Shown piece after piece: positions 7,559 to 14,877 of a DNA stretch of 37,960 nucleotides. A model generated the notes under the pieces. The model saw nothing but the letters and a program-made list of their open reading frames with translations. It was not told the DNA's origin and did not search any database. How positions within the stretch are numbered: position 1 is the stretch's first letter; every line of letters begins with the position of its first letter. The stretch is from Nitriliruptoraceae bacterium (GTDB lineage Bacteria; Actinomycetota; Nitriliruptoria; Nitriliruptorales; Nitriliruptoraceae): the NCBI GenBank assembly GCA_020832455.1, contig JAFIEQ010000024.1, positions 1 through 37,960 on the forward strand, in the 5' to 3' direction. A program made the translations under genes and the position numbers.

Positions 7559-8603
7559 CTCCACAGACACCGTCGACACGATCGAGGATCCGGTGAGCAC
7601 CGAGGTGCGGACCACGACCTACGCGAAGGCCGTCGCCGCGGCGCTGCGCACGGCGATGCACGCCGACGAGCGGGTCTTCATGGCCGGCGAGGACATCGGC
7701 ATCTACGGCGGAGCCTTCGGGGTGACCGACGGCCTGCTGCAGGAGTTCGGGGAGGAGCGCATCCGCGACACGCCGATCAGCGAGGACGCCATCGTGGGAA
7801 TGGCGGTGGGCGCGGCCATCACCGGCACACGTCCCATCGTGGAGATGCAGTTCTCCGACTTCGTGGTCAACGCGATGGACCCCCTGGTCAACCAGGCGGC
7901 CAAGCTGTACTTCATGTACGGCGGCAACGTCGAGGTACCGATGGTCCTCCGGCTCCCCGGGGGAGGCGGAACGGGTGCAGCGGCGCAGCACTCCCAGAGC
8001 CTGGAGGCATGGTTCGCCCACGTGCCGGGCCTCAAGGTCGTGGCACCGTCCACGGTCCAGGATGCCCACGACCTGCTGTTGGCGGCCCTGGTCGATCCCA
8101 ACCCCGTCGTGGTGGTCGAGCACAAGCTGCTCTACAAGCAGGAGGGTGCGCTGACCCCGCGCGCCACCCCGGAGGATTCGCCGGCGGTGATCGGTGAGGC
8201 GGCCGTGGTCCGCGAGGGCACGGACCTGACCGTGGTCGGCTACTCGCTGAACACCCACAAGGCGCTGGATGCCGCCGAGGAACTGGCCGCCGAGGGCATC
8301 GACGTCGAGGTGGTGGACCTGCGCACCCTGCGGCCACTCGACACGGAGACGGTGATCGAGTCGGTCTGTCGGACGGGCAAGCTGCTCGTGACCCACGAGG
8401 CCCCGACTGCGGTCGGGGTGGGTGCGGAGGTGGTCGCAGCCGTGGCCGGCTCCCGCGCCTTCGATCATCTGCTGGCCCCGATCGTGCGGGTCTGCGGTCG
8501 CGAGAACCCGATGCCCTACGCCCCGGCTCTGGAGGCCGCGACCATCCCGCAGACCGCGGACCTGGTCGCAGCGATGCGCGCGCTGGCCGCGGAGGACGTC
8601 TGA
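7545..8603 (+). CDS. ThDP-dependent dehydrogenase E1 component beta subunit
   Basis: This 352-aa subunit pairs with E1-alpha to form the active ThDP site. The ATG at 7545 lies inside the end of the alpha gene, 6 nt after GAGGAGG (7532-7538). A GTG at 7592 is an alternative that would drop the first 15 residues. Family segments include TYAKAVAAALRTAM, GEDIGIYGGAFGVTDGL, DTPISEDAIVGMAVGAA, EMQFSDFV, and RLPGGGGTGAAAQHSQSLEAW. The C-terminal transketolase-like part has VVDLRTLRPLD and VTHEAP. Its stop overlaps the E2 start (TGATG), so the three subunits should be made in fixed ratio. Confidence 0.92.
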   Translation: MPAADSTDTVDTIEDPVSTEVRTTTYAKAVAAALRTAMHADERVFMAGEDIGIYGGAFGVTDGLLQEFGEERIRDTPISEDAIVGMAVGAAITGTRPIVEMQFSDFVVNAMDPLVNQAAKLYFMYGGNVEVPMVLRLPGGGGTGAAAQHSQSLEAWFAHVPGLKVVAPSTVQDAHDLLLAALVDPNPVVVVEHKLLYKQEGALTPRATPEDSPAVIGEAAVVREGTDLTVVGYSLNTHKALDAAEELAAEGIDVEVVDLRTLRPLDTETVIESVCRTGKLLVTHEAPTAVGVGAEVVAAVAGSRAFDHLLAPIVRVCGRENPMPYAPALEAATIPQTADLVAAMRALAAEDV

Positions 8604-9892
8604 TGGCGACACTGACCGTCCGGATGCCCGCGCTCTCGGCGACCATGGAGGACGCGGAACTGATCACCTGGCTCGTCGCGGTCGGGGACGAGGTGCGCAG
8701 CGGGCAGCCCATGGCCGAGGTCGCGACCGACAAGGTCGACATGGAGCTCGAGAGCCCCTACGACGGGGTCGTCGCCGAACTGCTCGTCGAACCCGGTGCC
8801 CGCGTCGATCTCGGTGTGCCGGTCGCCACCGTGACCGGTGACGAGGACGAGTTGCTCGGTGACCTCGGGCTCGACGGGGACGACGCGCAGGAGGATGGTG
8901 ATGACGACGCGGGCGGCGATGTCGACGGCCCGTCCGCTGACCCGTCGCTCGGTCCGGCGGCGGCCGCCGCCAGCGCACGGACGGGCATCGTCCGGGCGCA
9001 TCCGCCGGCCCGGCGTCGTGCGCGGCAACTCGGGATCGATCTCCACGACGTGACGCCGACCGGCTCCCGTGGGCACGTGACCCACGCGGACCTCGATCGG
9101 TACCTGAAGGAACAGTCGGCGACATCGGACAGCGACCGCGCTGCCGGTGCCGACGCCAAGTCCCCGACGCAGCGCTCCGAGGCTGCCGGGACAGCGCCCG
9201 CCGCCGGGTCGTCTCCCTCCCGCCCGCCCCGAGCCGCTCCGGCGGCACGTGGTCCGGGCGGCCGCGACCGGCGGCGGGCCATCCGGCTCGCCACCGCGCG
9301 TTCGACGACACGTTCGGCGGCGATCCCACAGTTCACGCTCCACCGGCGGATCGATGTGAGCCTCGCGCGCGAACGGCGCGAGGGGCGCTCCTGGACCACG
9401 GAGTTGGCCCGGGCACTCGCGGCCGCGCTGTGGCGGCACCCGGCGTGCAACGCCGTCTGGGACGACGAGGCCGAGGACGTGCGGCCGCTCGAGCAGGTCC
9501 GCATCGGGATCGCGGTGGCCACCGACGATGGACTCGTGGTCGTCGGCGTGGACGATCCGGATGCCGTCGACCCGGCCGAGGCCGACAACCGGGTGCGTGA
9601 GGCCATCGCGCGGGCGCGTTCCGGTCGACTGACGCCGGACGACGTGTCGGGGATCAGCAGCACGATCTCCAACCTCGGTGGCTTCGGGATCGACCACTTC
9701 GATGCCCTGCTGCTGCCACCGCAGGCGACGATCCTGTCGGTGGGCCGGATGAACGACACGCCGATCGTCATCGACGGTCGCGTCCGGGTCCGTCCCATGA
9801 TGTCGCTCGGCCTGACCGTCGACCACCGCGTGGCCGACGGGGCGGACGGGGCCCAACTGCTCGAGACCTTCGCAAGCCGACTGGAGACGTGA
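8603..9892 (+). CDS. Dihydrolipoamide acyltransferase (E2) of the adjacent dehydrogenase
   Basis: E2 carries the swinging lipoyl arm and transfers the acyl group to CoA. The 429-aa chain has one lipoyl domain (1-78) with the lipoylated Lys44 in TDKVDME. An acidic linker follows, then a peripheral subunit-binding domain (about 127-162, VRAHPPARRRARQLGID). After a Pro/Ala-rich linker comes the acyltransferase core, ending with DHRVADG (407-413), where His408 is catalytic. Only one lipoyl domain is present, as in many acetoin and branched-chain complexes. It is coupled to E1-beta upstream and is followed after 3 nt by HPr. Confidence 0.92.
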   Translation: MATLTVRMPALSATMEDAELITWLVAVGDEVRSGQPMAEVATDKVDMELESPYDGVVAELLVEPGARVDLGVPVATVTGDEDELLGDLGLDGDDAQEDGDDDAGGDVDGPSADPSLGPAAAAASARTGIVRAHPPARRRARQLGIDLHDVTPTGSRGHVTHADLDRYLKEQSATSDSDRAAGADAKSPTQRSEAAGTAPAAGSSPSRPPRAAPAARGPGGRDRRRAIRLATARSTTRSAAIPQFTLHRRIDVSLARERREGRSWTTELARALAAALWRHPACNAVWDDEAEDVRPLEQVRIGIAVATDDGLVVVGVDDPDAVDPAEADNRVREAIARARSGRLTPDDVSGISSTISNLGGFGIDHFDALLLPPQATILSVGRMNDTPIVIDGRVRVRPMMSLGLTVDHRVADGADGAQLLETFASRLET

Positions 9893-9895
9893 GAG

Positions 9896-10153
9896 ATGGC
9901 ATCGACCGAACTACGTATCACCGACGAGGTCGGGCTCCATGCCCGCCCCGCTGCTCGGTTCGTCAAGGCCGCCGCCGGCTTCGCATCGACCGTCCGGGTG
10001 ACCCACGGACACCGTTCGGCCGATGCCAAGTCGCTGCTGGAGGTGCTGCAACTGGAGGCGGGGAACGGCGCGCACATCGTCATCGAGGCGACCGGGGAGG
10101 ACGAGGACGAGGCGCTTCGCGTCCTGGCCGAGATGCTCGCCGACGCAGGCTGA
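9896..10153 (+). CDS. ptsH: Phosphocarrier protein HPr
   Basis: HPr shuttles phosphate from enzyme I to EIIA. The 85-aa protein has the active His15 in GLHARPAARFV and a serine at position 46 in DAKSLLEVL, the regulatory site used by HPr kinase in Gram-positives. Whether an HPr kinase exists in this organism is not visible. The gene closes the PTS-dehydrogenase polycistron, 3 nt after the E2 stop, and faces the ptsI operon across a short terminator-like hairpin. Having HPr as the last cistron of a substrate-specific operon suggests the whole relay is dedicated to this transporter. Confidence 0.95.
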   Translation: MASTELRITDEVGLHARPAARFVKAAAGFASTVRVTHGHRSADAKSLLEVLQLEAGNGAHIVIEATGEDEDEALRVLAEMLADAG

Positions 10154-10169
10154 CCGCCCCGACGGGCGG
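10154..10169. terminator. Bidirectional terminator-like hairpin between convergent operons
   Basis: CCGCCC (10154-10159) pairs with GGGCGG (10164-10169) across a CGAC tetraloop, directly after the ptsH stop and 4 nt before the stop of the opposing HAD gene. There is no clear U tract, which is common in high-GC actinobacteria. Confidence 0.5.
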
Positions 10170-10173
10170 CCGT

Positions 10174-10872
10174 TCAGGTCCAGCGTGCGGGCTCGCGCGT
10201 CGCCTGCAGGACCACGCCGTCGACCGACGGGCTGGCACGGAGGCGGCCGAGGTCGGACAGTCGGACCACCCCGTCGGCGCTCGACGACGCGGCTGACGGG
10301 CCGAGCAGCAGGCTGGTCATCCCGAGCTCGCCGGCGGCCGCGAGGCCGACGCCGGTCGACTCGATCGCGATGAGTTCGGCCGGGTCGAGACCGAGCAACC
10401 GGGCGGCAAGCGCGTGGCCGGAGGGGTCCGGCCGTCCGCGGTCGAGCTGGTCGCCGGTGACCAGGACGTCCGGCGGCGTGATCCGGGCGCGCCCGAAGCG
10501 GGCCTGGGCGGCGGCACGGTCGAGACCGGTCACGACCGCGAACCGGTCTGCCGGCAGCGACGTGACGAACCGGCGCACGCCACCGACCCGACGGCATGCC
10601 CGCAGCAGCACCTCGTTCCGTCGGGCCAGCAGATCGAGCTCGGCATCCCGGTCATGGGCCGGGGCGAACCTGGCCACGACCTCCACCGGTCGCCGCCCAG
10701 CGGCGAAGGACGCCACCGCCTCACCGTTCGCGCCGATGCGGTGTGCCCACCACCGCCACTGGGCCCGGAGTACCTCGGTGCTGTCGAGCAGGACACCGTC
10801 GAGGTCGGCGACGACGCCCTGCGCCGCCCACTGGTCCCACGGGCGGATCTGCCGCGGACCCGGGTGGCTCAC
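10174..10872 (-). CDS. HAD-superfamily hydrolase (sugar/polyol-phosphatase-like) with altered motifs
   Basis: This 232-aa HAD protein starts with GTG at 10872, overlapping the stop of the IspD-family gene by 4 nt. Motif I is DLDGVLLDS (23-31), with nucleophile Asp23 and general acid Asp25 both present. The cap region has RWWAHRIGANGE, as in small sugar- or glycerol-phosphate phosphatases. Motif III reads GRPDP, with Arg where GKPDP is usual. Motif IV reads AIESTGVG, with Ser in place of the Asp of the usual EDS. These changes may weaken Mg2+ binding or alter its role. As the last gene of the ptsI-HAD-ispD operon it may clean up a phosphorylated polyol or regulate its level. The substrate is unknown. 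Confidence 0.75.
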   Translation of the reverse strand: MSHPGPRQIRPWDQWAAQGVVADLDGVLLDSTEVLRAQWRWWAHRIGANGEAVASFAAGRRPVEVVARFAPAHDRDAELDLLARRNEVLLRACRRVGGVRRFVTSLPADRFAVVTGLDRAAAQARFGRARITPPDVLVTGDQLDRGRPDPSGHALAARLLGLDPAELIAIESTGVGLAAAGELGMTSLLLGPSAASSSADGVVRLSDLGRLRASPSVDGVVLQATREPARWT

Positions 10873-11594
10873 GGGTCGAACTCGTCCGGATCCCAGGCGA
10901 GCGCGAGCGACTGTGCGAGGAGCAGGTCCTCGACGTAGGTGATCTTCACGTTGTCGTGGGCACCCGGTACCAGCTCGACGTGCAGGTCCGAGTAGCGCTC
11001 GATCGACCCGGCCGTGTCGACACCGTGGAAGCCATCGGCGGACGCACGGCGGTAGGCCGAGAGCAGCGGCGCGGCATGGAAGGCCTGGGGTGTCTGGACG
11101 CGGCGCAGCTGGTCGGTGGGCACCGGTGTCGGTGCCGTGTCGTCCTCCGTGACGCGCAGCAGGAAGTCACCGTCGACGGGGAGACCGGGCACGGCACCGC
11201 CGCGCTCGGCAGCCGTGTGCACGATCCGGGCCAGCAGGGACTGCCGCACGAAGGGACGGGCCGCATCGTGGATCAGCACGAGGTCGATCGAGCCGTCGAG
11301 GATCTCGGGTGCGATGGCCTCGAGCGCCGCGTGTTCGCTCTCGTGACGCGTCGGCCCGCCGCGCACCAGCCGGTCGACCTTGGTGATCCCCGCCGTGGCG
11401 ATGATCCGTTGCGCGCGTTCGTCGTCCCCCTCACGGACCACCAGCACGATCCGGTCGATCAGGGGACTGCGCTCGAACACGTCCAGCGACCAGGCGAGCA
11501 ACGGTCGATCGCCGATGTTGAGGTAGACCTTGTTGTCAGCGCGCTTCAGGCGCGTGCCGGACCCGCCGGCGAGCAGGACGGCGACCGTGCTCAT
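10869..11594 (-). CDS. ispD: IspD-family cytidylyltransferase (2-C-methyl-D-erythritol 4-phosphate cytidylyltransferase or polyol-phosphate relative)
   Basis: IspD converts MEP and CTP to CDP-methylerythritol in isoprenoid synthesis. The 241-aa protein keeps the nucleotide-binding start LLAGGSGTRLKRADNK, GGPTRHESEHAAL, the IspD/TarI signature IHDAARPFV (108-116), RRVQTPQAF and NVKIT (215-219). The segment that normally reads PVTDTLK is PVDGDFLLRV here (139-148). By hand alignment the position of E. coli Arg157, a contact of the MEP phosphate, is not Arg. The gene could therefore be IspD with an unusual MEP pocket or a cytidylyltransferase for another polyol phosphate. It overlaps both neighbours by 4 nt. 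A degenerate IspD paralogue lies at 14323-14877. Confidence 0.8.
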   Translation of the reverse strand: MSTVAVLLAGGSGTRLKRADNKVYLNIGDRPLLAWSLDVFERSPLIDRIVLVVREGDDERAQRIIATAGITKVDRLVRGGPTRHESEHAALEAIAPEILDGSIDLVLIHDAARPFVRQSLLARIVHTAAERGGAVPGLPVDGDFLLRVTEDDTAPTPVPTDQLRRVQTPQAFHAAPLLSAYRRASADGFHGVDTAGSIERYSDLHVELVPGAHDNVKITYVEDLLLAQSLALAWDPDEFDP

Positions 11595-12391
11595 GCCATG
11601 ATCGCGGCGGACGCCACCTCGTCGAGATAACGCGCCAGATCATCCCGGAGATGCAGGTCCGCGGCATCCCTGGCGACGTCGCTGGCACCCGCCACGGCGA
11701 CCCCGAAGCCCGCAGCGCGCAGCATGGGGATGTCGTTCTCCGCGTCGCCGATCGCGACCACCGACGCGAGGGCGAGCCCGAGATGGCTGACGGCCACGCG
11801 CAGGCCGGTCGCCTTGTCCGCCGCCGGTGAGTTCCACTCCAGGAACCTCGGACCCGTGCGCTGCGTGCGTGCGTGCTCGCCGGCGAAGGTCCGCAGCCCG
11901 CCCTCCCGGTGCTCGTCGACCACCGCCAGGACCTTGAGGACGCGTCGACCGTCGATGGTGGCGACCGTGGGCTCGGGTTCGCCTAGCTCGGTGACGATGT
12001 CGAGGGCGTCGACGCGCTCGGAGGTGACGAGCGAGCCGTCCTCGAGATACACCGCATGCGGCACGTCGAGTCGGCGCAGCTCGTCCACCAGCTCCACCGC
12101 GACCGGCGTGTCGAGTGGCGTGCAGTCGATGAGTTCGCCCGCTGCGCTGACCACGGCAGCACCGTTGCAGGTCACGTGCGGTCCCGCGAGTTCCAGTTGT
12201 TCCCAGACGGGGCGGATGGACGGCCAGATCTTGCCGGTGGCGAGGACGACGGGGACACCTGCCGCCTGGAGGCGTCCGACGGCTGCCGCCCGATCGGCGG
12301 GGACACGGTGGTCCGGACCGAGCAGGGTGCCGTCGACGTCGGTCGCGATCAGGCGGATGCGTGATGGTCGTTCGCGTCGGGGACCGGTCAT
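11591..12391 (-). CDS. Cof-type HAD-IIB phosphatase
   Basis: This 266-aa Cof-family HAD hydrolase probably acts on a phosphorylated sugar, polyol or cofactor. Motif I is DVDGTLL (18-24). The cap domain contains HVTCNGAAVV and YLEDGSLVTSERVDAL. Motif III Lys is in SPAADKATGLRVAVSHLG, and motif IV is IGDAENDIPML. All four catalytic motifs are intact, unlike the other HAD in this operon. The ATG at 12391 overlaps the ptsI stop (ATGA, 12388-12391), and its own stop overlaps the ispD-type start the same way. The reading frame runs on further upstream, but that part lies antiparallel within ptsI and has no support. Confidence 0.82.
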   Translation of the reverse strand: MTGPRRERPSRIRLIATDVDGTLLGPDHRVPADRAAAVGRLQAAGVPVVLATGKIWPSIRPVWEQLELAGPHVTCNGAAVVSAAGELIDCTPLDTPVAVELVDELRRLDVPHAVYLEDGSLVTSERVDALDIVTELGEPEPTVATIDGRRVLKVLAVVDEHREGGLRTFAGEHARTQRTGPRFLEWNSPAADKATGLRVAVSHLGLALASVVAIGDAENDIPMLRAAGFGVAVAGASDVARDAADLHLRDDLARYLDEVASAAIMA

Positions 12392-14064
12392 GGCAGCAGC
12401 TCGGCGGCGATCTCGCGGACCGCGGTGGCGTTGGGGGCACGCAGCGCCTGCTGCGCGGCGCGCCTGGTCGCGACCGGGTCCAGCTCGGTGACCAGCCACC
12501 GGACCCGATCGACGAGCGAGGGGGCGACCGAGAGCTCGTCGACCCCCAACCCGAGCAGCAGCGCGGCTGCCGCGGGGTCGCTGGCGGCCTCCCCGCACAC
12601 GGCCACCGGGATGCCCGCGGCAGCGGCTGCCTCGCAGCTCATCGCGACCAGTTGCAGGACGGCCGGCTGGGCCGGGTCCTGGTAGGACCCGAGCTCGCCG
12701 AGTCCCCGATCGGCACCGGTGGTGTACTGCGCGAGATCGTTCGTCCCGATCGAGAAGAAGGCGCACCGCCTGGCGAGGTGCGGGGCGAGCAGCGCGGCGG
12801 CGGGGGTCTCGATCATGATCCCGGGATCGGGCGGCGCACTCCCGGCCAGGTCGGCTCGCGCCGAGAGTCGGGTGAGCCCCGCATCGAGGTCGGCCAGTGA
12901 GGCGACCATGGGGAACATCACCCGCAGGCGTCCGTCGACGGCGGCACCGACCAGCGCATCCAGCTGCGCGTCGAACAACGCCTCCTCGCGCAGGCACAGC
13001 CGCAGCCCCCGGACGCCGAGGAACGGGTTGTCCTCGGTCGGGAGATCGAGGTAGGCCACCTCCTTGTCGCCCCCGATGTCGAGCGTCCGGACCACGGTCG
13101 GGTCCTCGAACGCACGGACCGCGGCGAGGTAGGCGTCACGCTGCTCCTCGGTCGTGGGTGCGTGGTCACGATCGAGGAAGAGGAACTCGGAGCGGAACAG
13201 ACCGACGCCGTCAGCAGCGGTCTCCACCGCGGTGTCGAGGTCGCCCCGGGTGCCCACGTTGGCGGCGACCAGGATCCGCTTCCCGTCGAACGAGACCCTC
13301 GTCCCGCGCAGCCGGCGGTGCTCGATCGCCCGGCTCTTGGCCTCGCCGAGTCGGAGCTCGACGTCCCGGATGGTCTGCGTGTCGGGACCGATGGTGATCT
13401 CGCCCTGGTCGCCATCGATGAGGATCACGTCGTCCTGCGCCAGGCCCGCGACGGCGTCGAGGAGTCCCGTGACGGCGACGACCGCGGGGATGGCGAGGCT
13501 GCGCGCGACGATCGCGGTGTGGGAGGTCGGTCCACCGCGTTCGGTGACCAGTCCACCGAGACGTTCCAGATCGAGGTGCACGGTGTCCGCGGGGGTCAGA
13601 TCCCGGGCGCACACGATGGCCCCGTCGGGCAGGCCGTCACGCGCCGTGACCGTGCCGGTGAGCGTGGCCACGAGTTCGCGACCGACACCGGCCACGTCGT
13701 CGGCCCGCGCCGCGAGGTAGGCGTTGGTCATGGCACGGAAGGACGCCTCGATGTCGGCGACGGCGCGGCGTACGGCGGCGATCGCGGCGTGGCCCTCGGC
13801 CATCGCGGACTGGATGGCCGCGAGCAGCGCCGGATCCTCCGCGATCATGGCGTAGGCCTCGAGCACCTCCGACTCGTCGGTCCGGCCAGCTGCCGACGCC
13901 TGCTCAGCCAATTCCTCGAAGCGGTCCGCGGTCCGCTGCAGGGCCGACTCGATCCCCATGACGGTCGGCGCGTCGTCCGCAACGGTGGCGGAACGCAGCA
14001 CGATGGGCGGTCCGAAGGCGAGGCCGCCGGAGGCGGGGATGCCGGTGAGTGCGGAATTCGTCAT
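12388..14064 (-). CDS. ptsI: PTS enzyme I (phosphoenolpyruvate-protein phosphotransferase)
   Basis: Enzyme I takes phosphate from PEP and passes it to HPr. The protein has 558 aa, slightly shorter than the usual ~570. The N domain starts TGIPASGGLAFGPP. The phospho-histidine is His182 in GGPTSHTAIVARSLAIPA. The PEP-binding barrel shows GVGLFRSEFLF, RTLDIGGDKEVAYL, FFSIGTNDLAQYTTGADR and the catalytic Cys in VAVCGEAASDP. The gene heads a four-gene minus-strand operon with two HADs and an ispD-type gene, which is an unusual partnership. A TAGGCT -10 box ends 8 nt before the ATG, so the mRNA is probably leaderless. Confidence 0.95.
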   Translation of the reverse strand: MTNSALTGIPASGGLAFGPPIVLRSATVADDAPTVMGIESALQRTADRFEELAEQASAAGRTDESEVLEAYAMIAEDPALLAAIQSAMAEGHAAIAAVRRAVADIEASFRAMTNAYLAARADDVAGVGRELVATLTGTVTARDGLPDGAIVCARDLTPADTVHLDLERLGGLVTERGGPTSHTAIVARSLAIPAVVAVTGLLDAVAGLAQDDVILIDGDQGEITIGPDTQTIRDVELRLGEAKSRAIEHRRLRGTRVSFDGKRILVAANVGTRGDLDTAVETAADGVGLFRSEFLFLDRDHAPTTEEQRDAYLAAVRAFEDPTVVRTLDIGGDKEVAYLDLPTEDNPFLGVRGLRLCLREEALFDAQLDALVGAAVDGRLRVMFPMVASLADLDAGLTRLSARADLAGSAPPDPGIMIETPAAALLAPHLARRCAFFSIGTNDLAQYTTGADRGLGELGSYQDPAQPAVLQLVAMSCEAAAAAGIPVAVCGEAASDPAAAALLLGLGVDELSVAPSLVDRVRWLVTELDPVATRRAAQQALRAPNATAVREIAAELLP

Positions 14065-14072
14065 AGTTCGTC

Positions 14073-14078
14073 AGCCTA
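14073..14078 (-). promoter_or_regulatory. Candidate -10 box for leaderless ptsI operon transcript
   Basis: On the minus strand TAGGCT is followed by 8 nt and the ptsI ATG at 14064. This places the transcription start at or next to the start codon. The same -10/8-nt/ATG spacing occurs on the plus strand at 14259-14275. Confidence 0.5.
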
Positions 14079-14258
14079 CTGGCGCGCAGGGCTGTTCCGG
14101 CGTCGTGCGACGCGCACGTTCGTGCCGATCACGCCGCGCCGCACCACCCGTGCAGGCACATGGCTCCGAACAGCGGACCCATGGCCGAGGCCGTCGGCTC
14201 GAGCGGGGGATCGCCCCCGGCCACCATCCGCGTCTCCGACGTGTGCGGCCTCTGACAG

Positions 14259-14264
14259 TACACT
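14259..14264 (+). promoter_or_regulatory. Candidate -10 box upstream of the IspD-like/ispF unit
   Basis: TACACT lies 8 nt before an ATG at 14273, mirroring the ptsI arrangement on the other strand. A transcript starting there would be leaderless for the small frame 14273-14326 and would continue into the IspD-like gene. The upstream -35 is weak (TCCGAC near 14235). Confidence 0.4.
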
Positions 14265-14272
14265 GGTGAACG

Positions 14273-14326
14273 ATGCTCCCTTCTTCGCGTTCCGCTGACA
14301 CGGGTGCACGGCAGGTCCGATCGTGA
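14273..14326 (+). CDS. Possible 17-aa leader peptide coupled to the IspD-like gene
   Basis: An ATG at 14273 opens a 17-codon frame (MLPSSRSADTGARQVRS) whose TGA overlaps the GTG start of the next gene (GTGA, 14323-14326). The downstream gene lacks a clear Shine-Dalgarno site, so coupling from a leaderless mini-ORF would explain its translation. The amino-acid sequence has no recognised function. Alternatively the frame is chance. Confidence 0.3.
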   Translation: MLPSSRSADTGARQVRS

Positions 14327-14877
14327 CGACCTGGGGCGTGCTCTCCACCGCCGTCGACGACAGGCATGTCGCCGCGCGGCTCCGTGGCATGCTCGCGGAC
14401 CATCTCGACGGTGTCGTGGAGGTCCCCTCGCTGCCACAGCTCGCATCGGTCGGTCGGGCCTCCCTTCTCGGACGCACGATCCTCCAGCAGTTGCTCGTGG
14501 GCATGTCGTCCGTCCCCAAGGACGTCGAACGGATCGCCTACGTCGACGGTGACGCCCTCGGCACGCTCGGCATCGAGCCGGTGCTCGAGATGATCTCCTG
14601 GCTCGACGAGGAGCACGCCGCGGTGGTACGCGCCATCCCCGTGACCGACGCCCTGAAGCTGGTCGACGGGAGCCGCCTCGTCGGCTCCATGGACCGGCGC
14701 GGGCTGTACGCGCCCCAACCTCCCCACGTGGTCCGCCGCAACGCCCTCGCGGCCGCGCTCGACGTCGACGGGTCGAGTTCGCTCGAGGATCTGGCGGGGT
14801 TGCTCGTGCGGACGGGCCACCGCGTGCGTGTCGTCTGGGACGGCGCCGAGCCGATGACGCTGTCGTCCAAGGGGTGA
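14323..14877 (+). CDS. Degenerate IspD paralogue coupled to ispF
   Basis: This 184-aa protein resembles IspD without its first ~40 residues. The second half aligns well: VVRAIPVTDALKLVDGSRLV (102-120), MDRRGLYAPQPP (123-134), which covers the position of E. coli Arg157, RRNALAAAL, and LLVRTGHRVRVVWDG. The CTP-binding GGxGxR start is absent. VDGDALGTL stands where HDAARP is expected, and EPMTLSSKG replaces the usual NIKIT. It is unlikely to bind CTP alone. Its stop overlaps the ispF GTG by 4 nt. It could be a non-catalytic partner of the minus-strand IspD-type enzyme, a regulator or scaffold for IspF, or a decaying gene. The intact frame and coupling argue against decay. Confidence 0.65.
   Translation: MTTWGVLSTAVDDRHVAARLRGMLADHLDGVVEVPSLPQLASVGRASLLGRTILQQLLVGMSSVPKDVERIAYVDGDALGTLGIEPVLEMISWLDEEHAAVVRAIPVTDALKLVDGSRLVGSMDRRGLYAPQPPHVVRRNALAAALDVDGSSSLEDLAGLLVRTGHRVRVVWDGAEPMTLSSKG

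Noticed and set aside
1595..10153. The PTS-dehydrogenase cluster as a recent mobile insertion
   Set aside because: No integrase, transposase, tRNA boundary or base-composition change was seen at either edge.
14323..14877. The IspD-like gene as a simple pseudogene fragment
   Set aside because: Its frame is intact, conserved blocks remain in order, and its stop overlaps the ispF start exactly, which fits a maintained gene.
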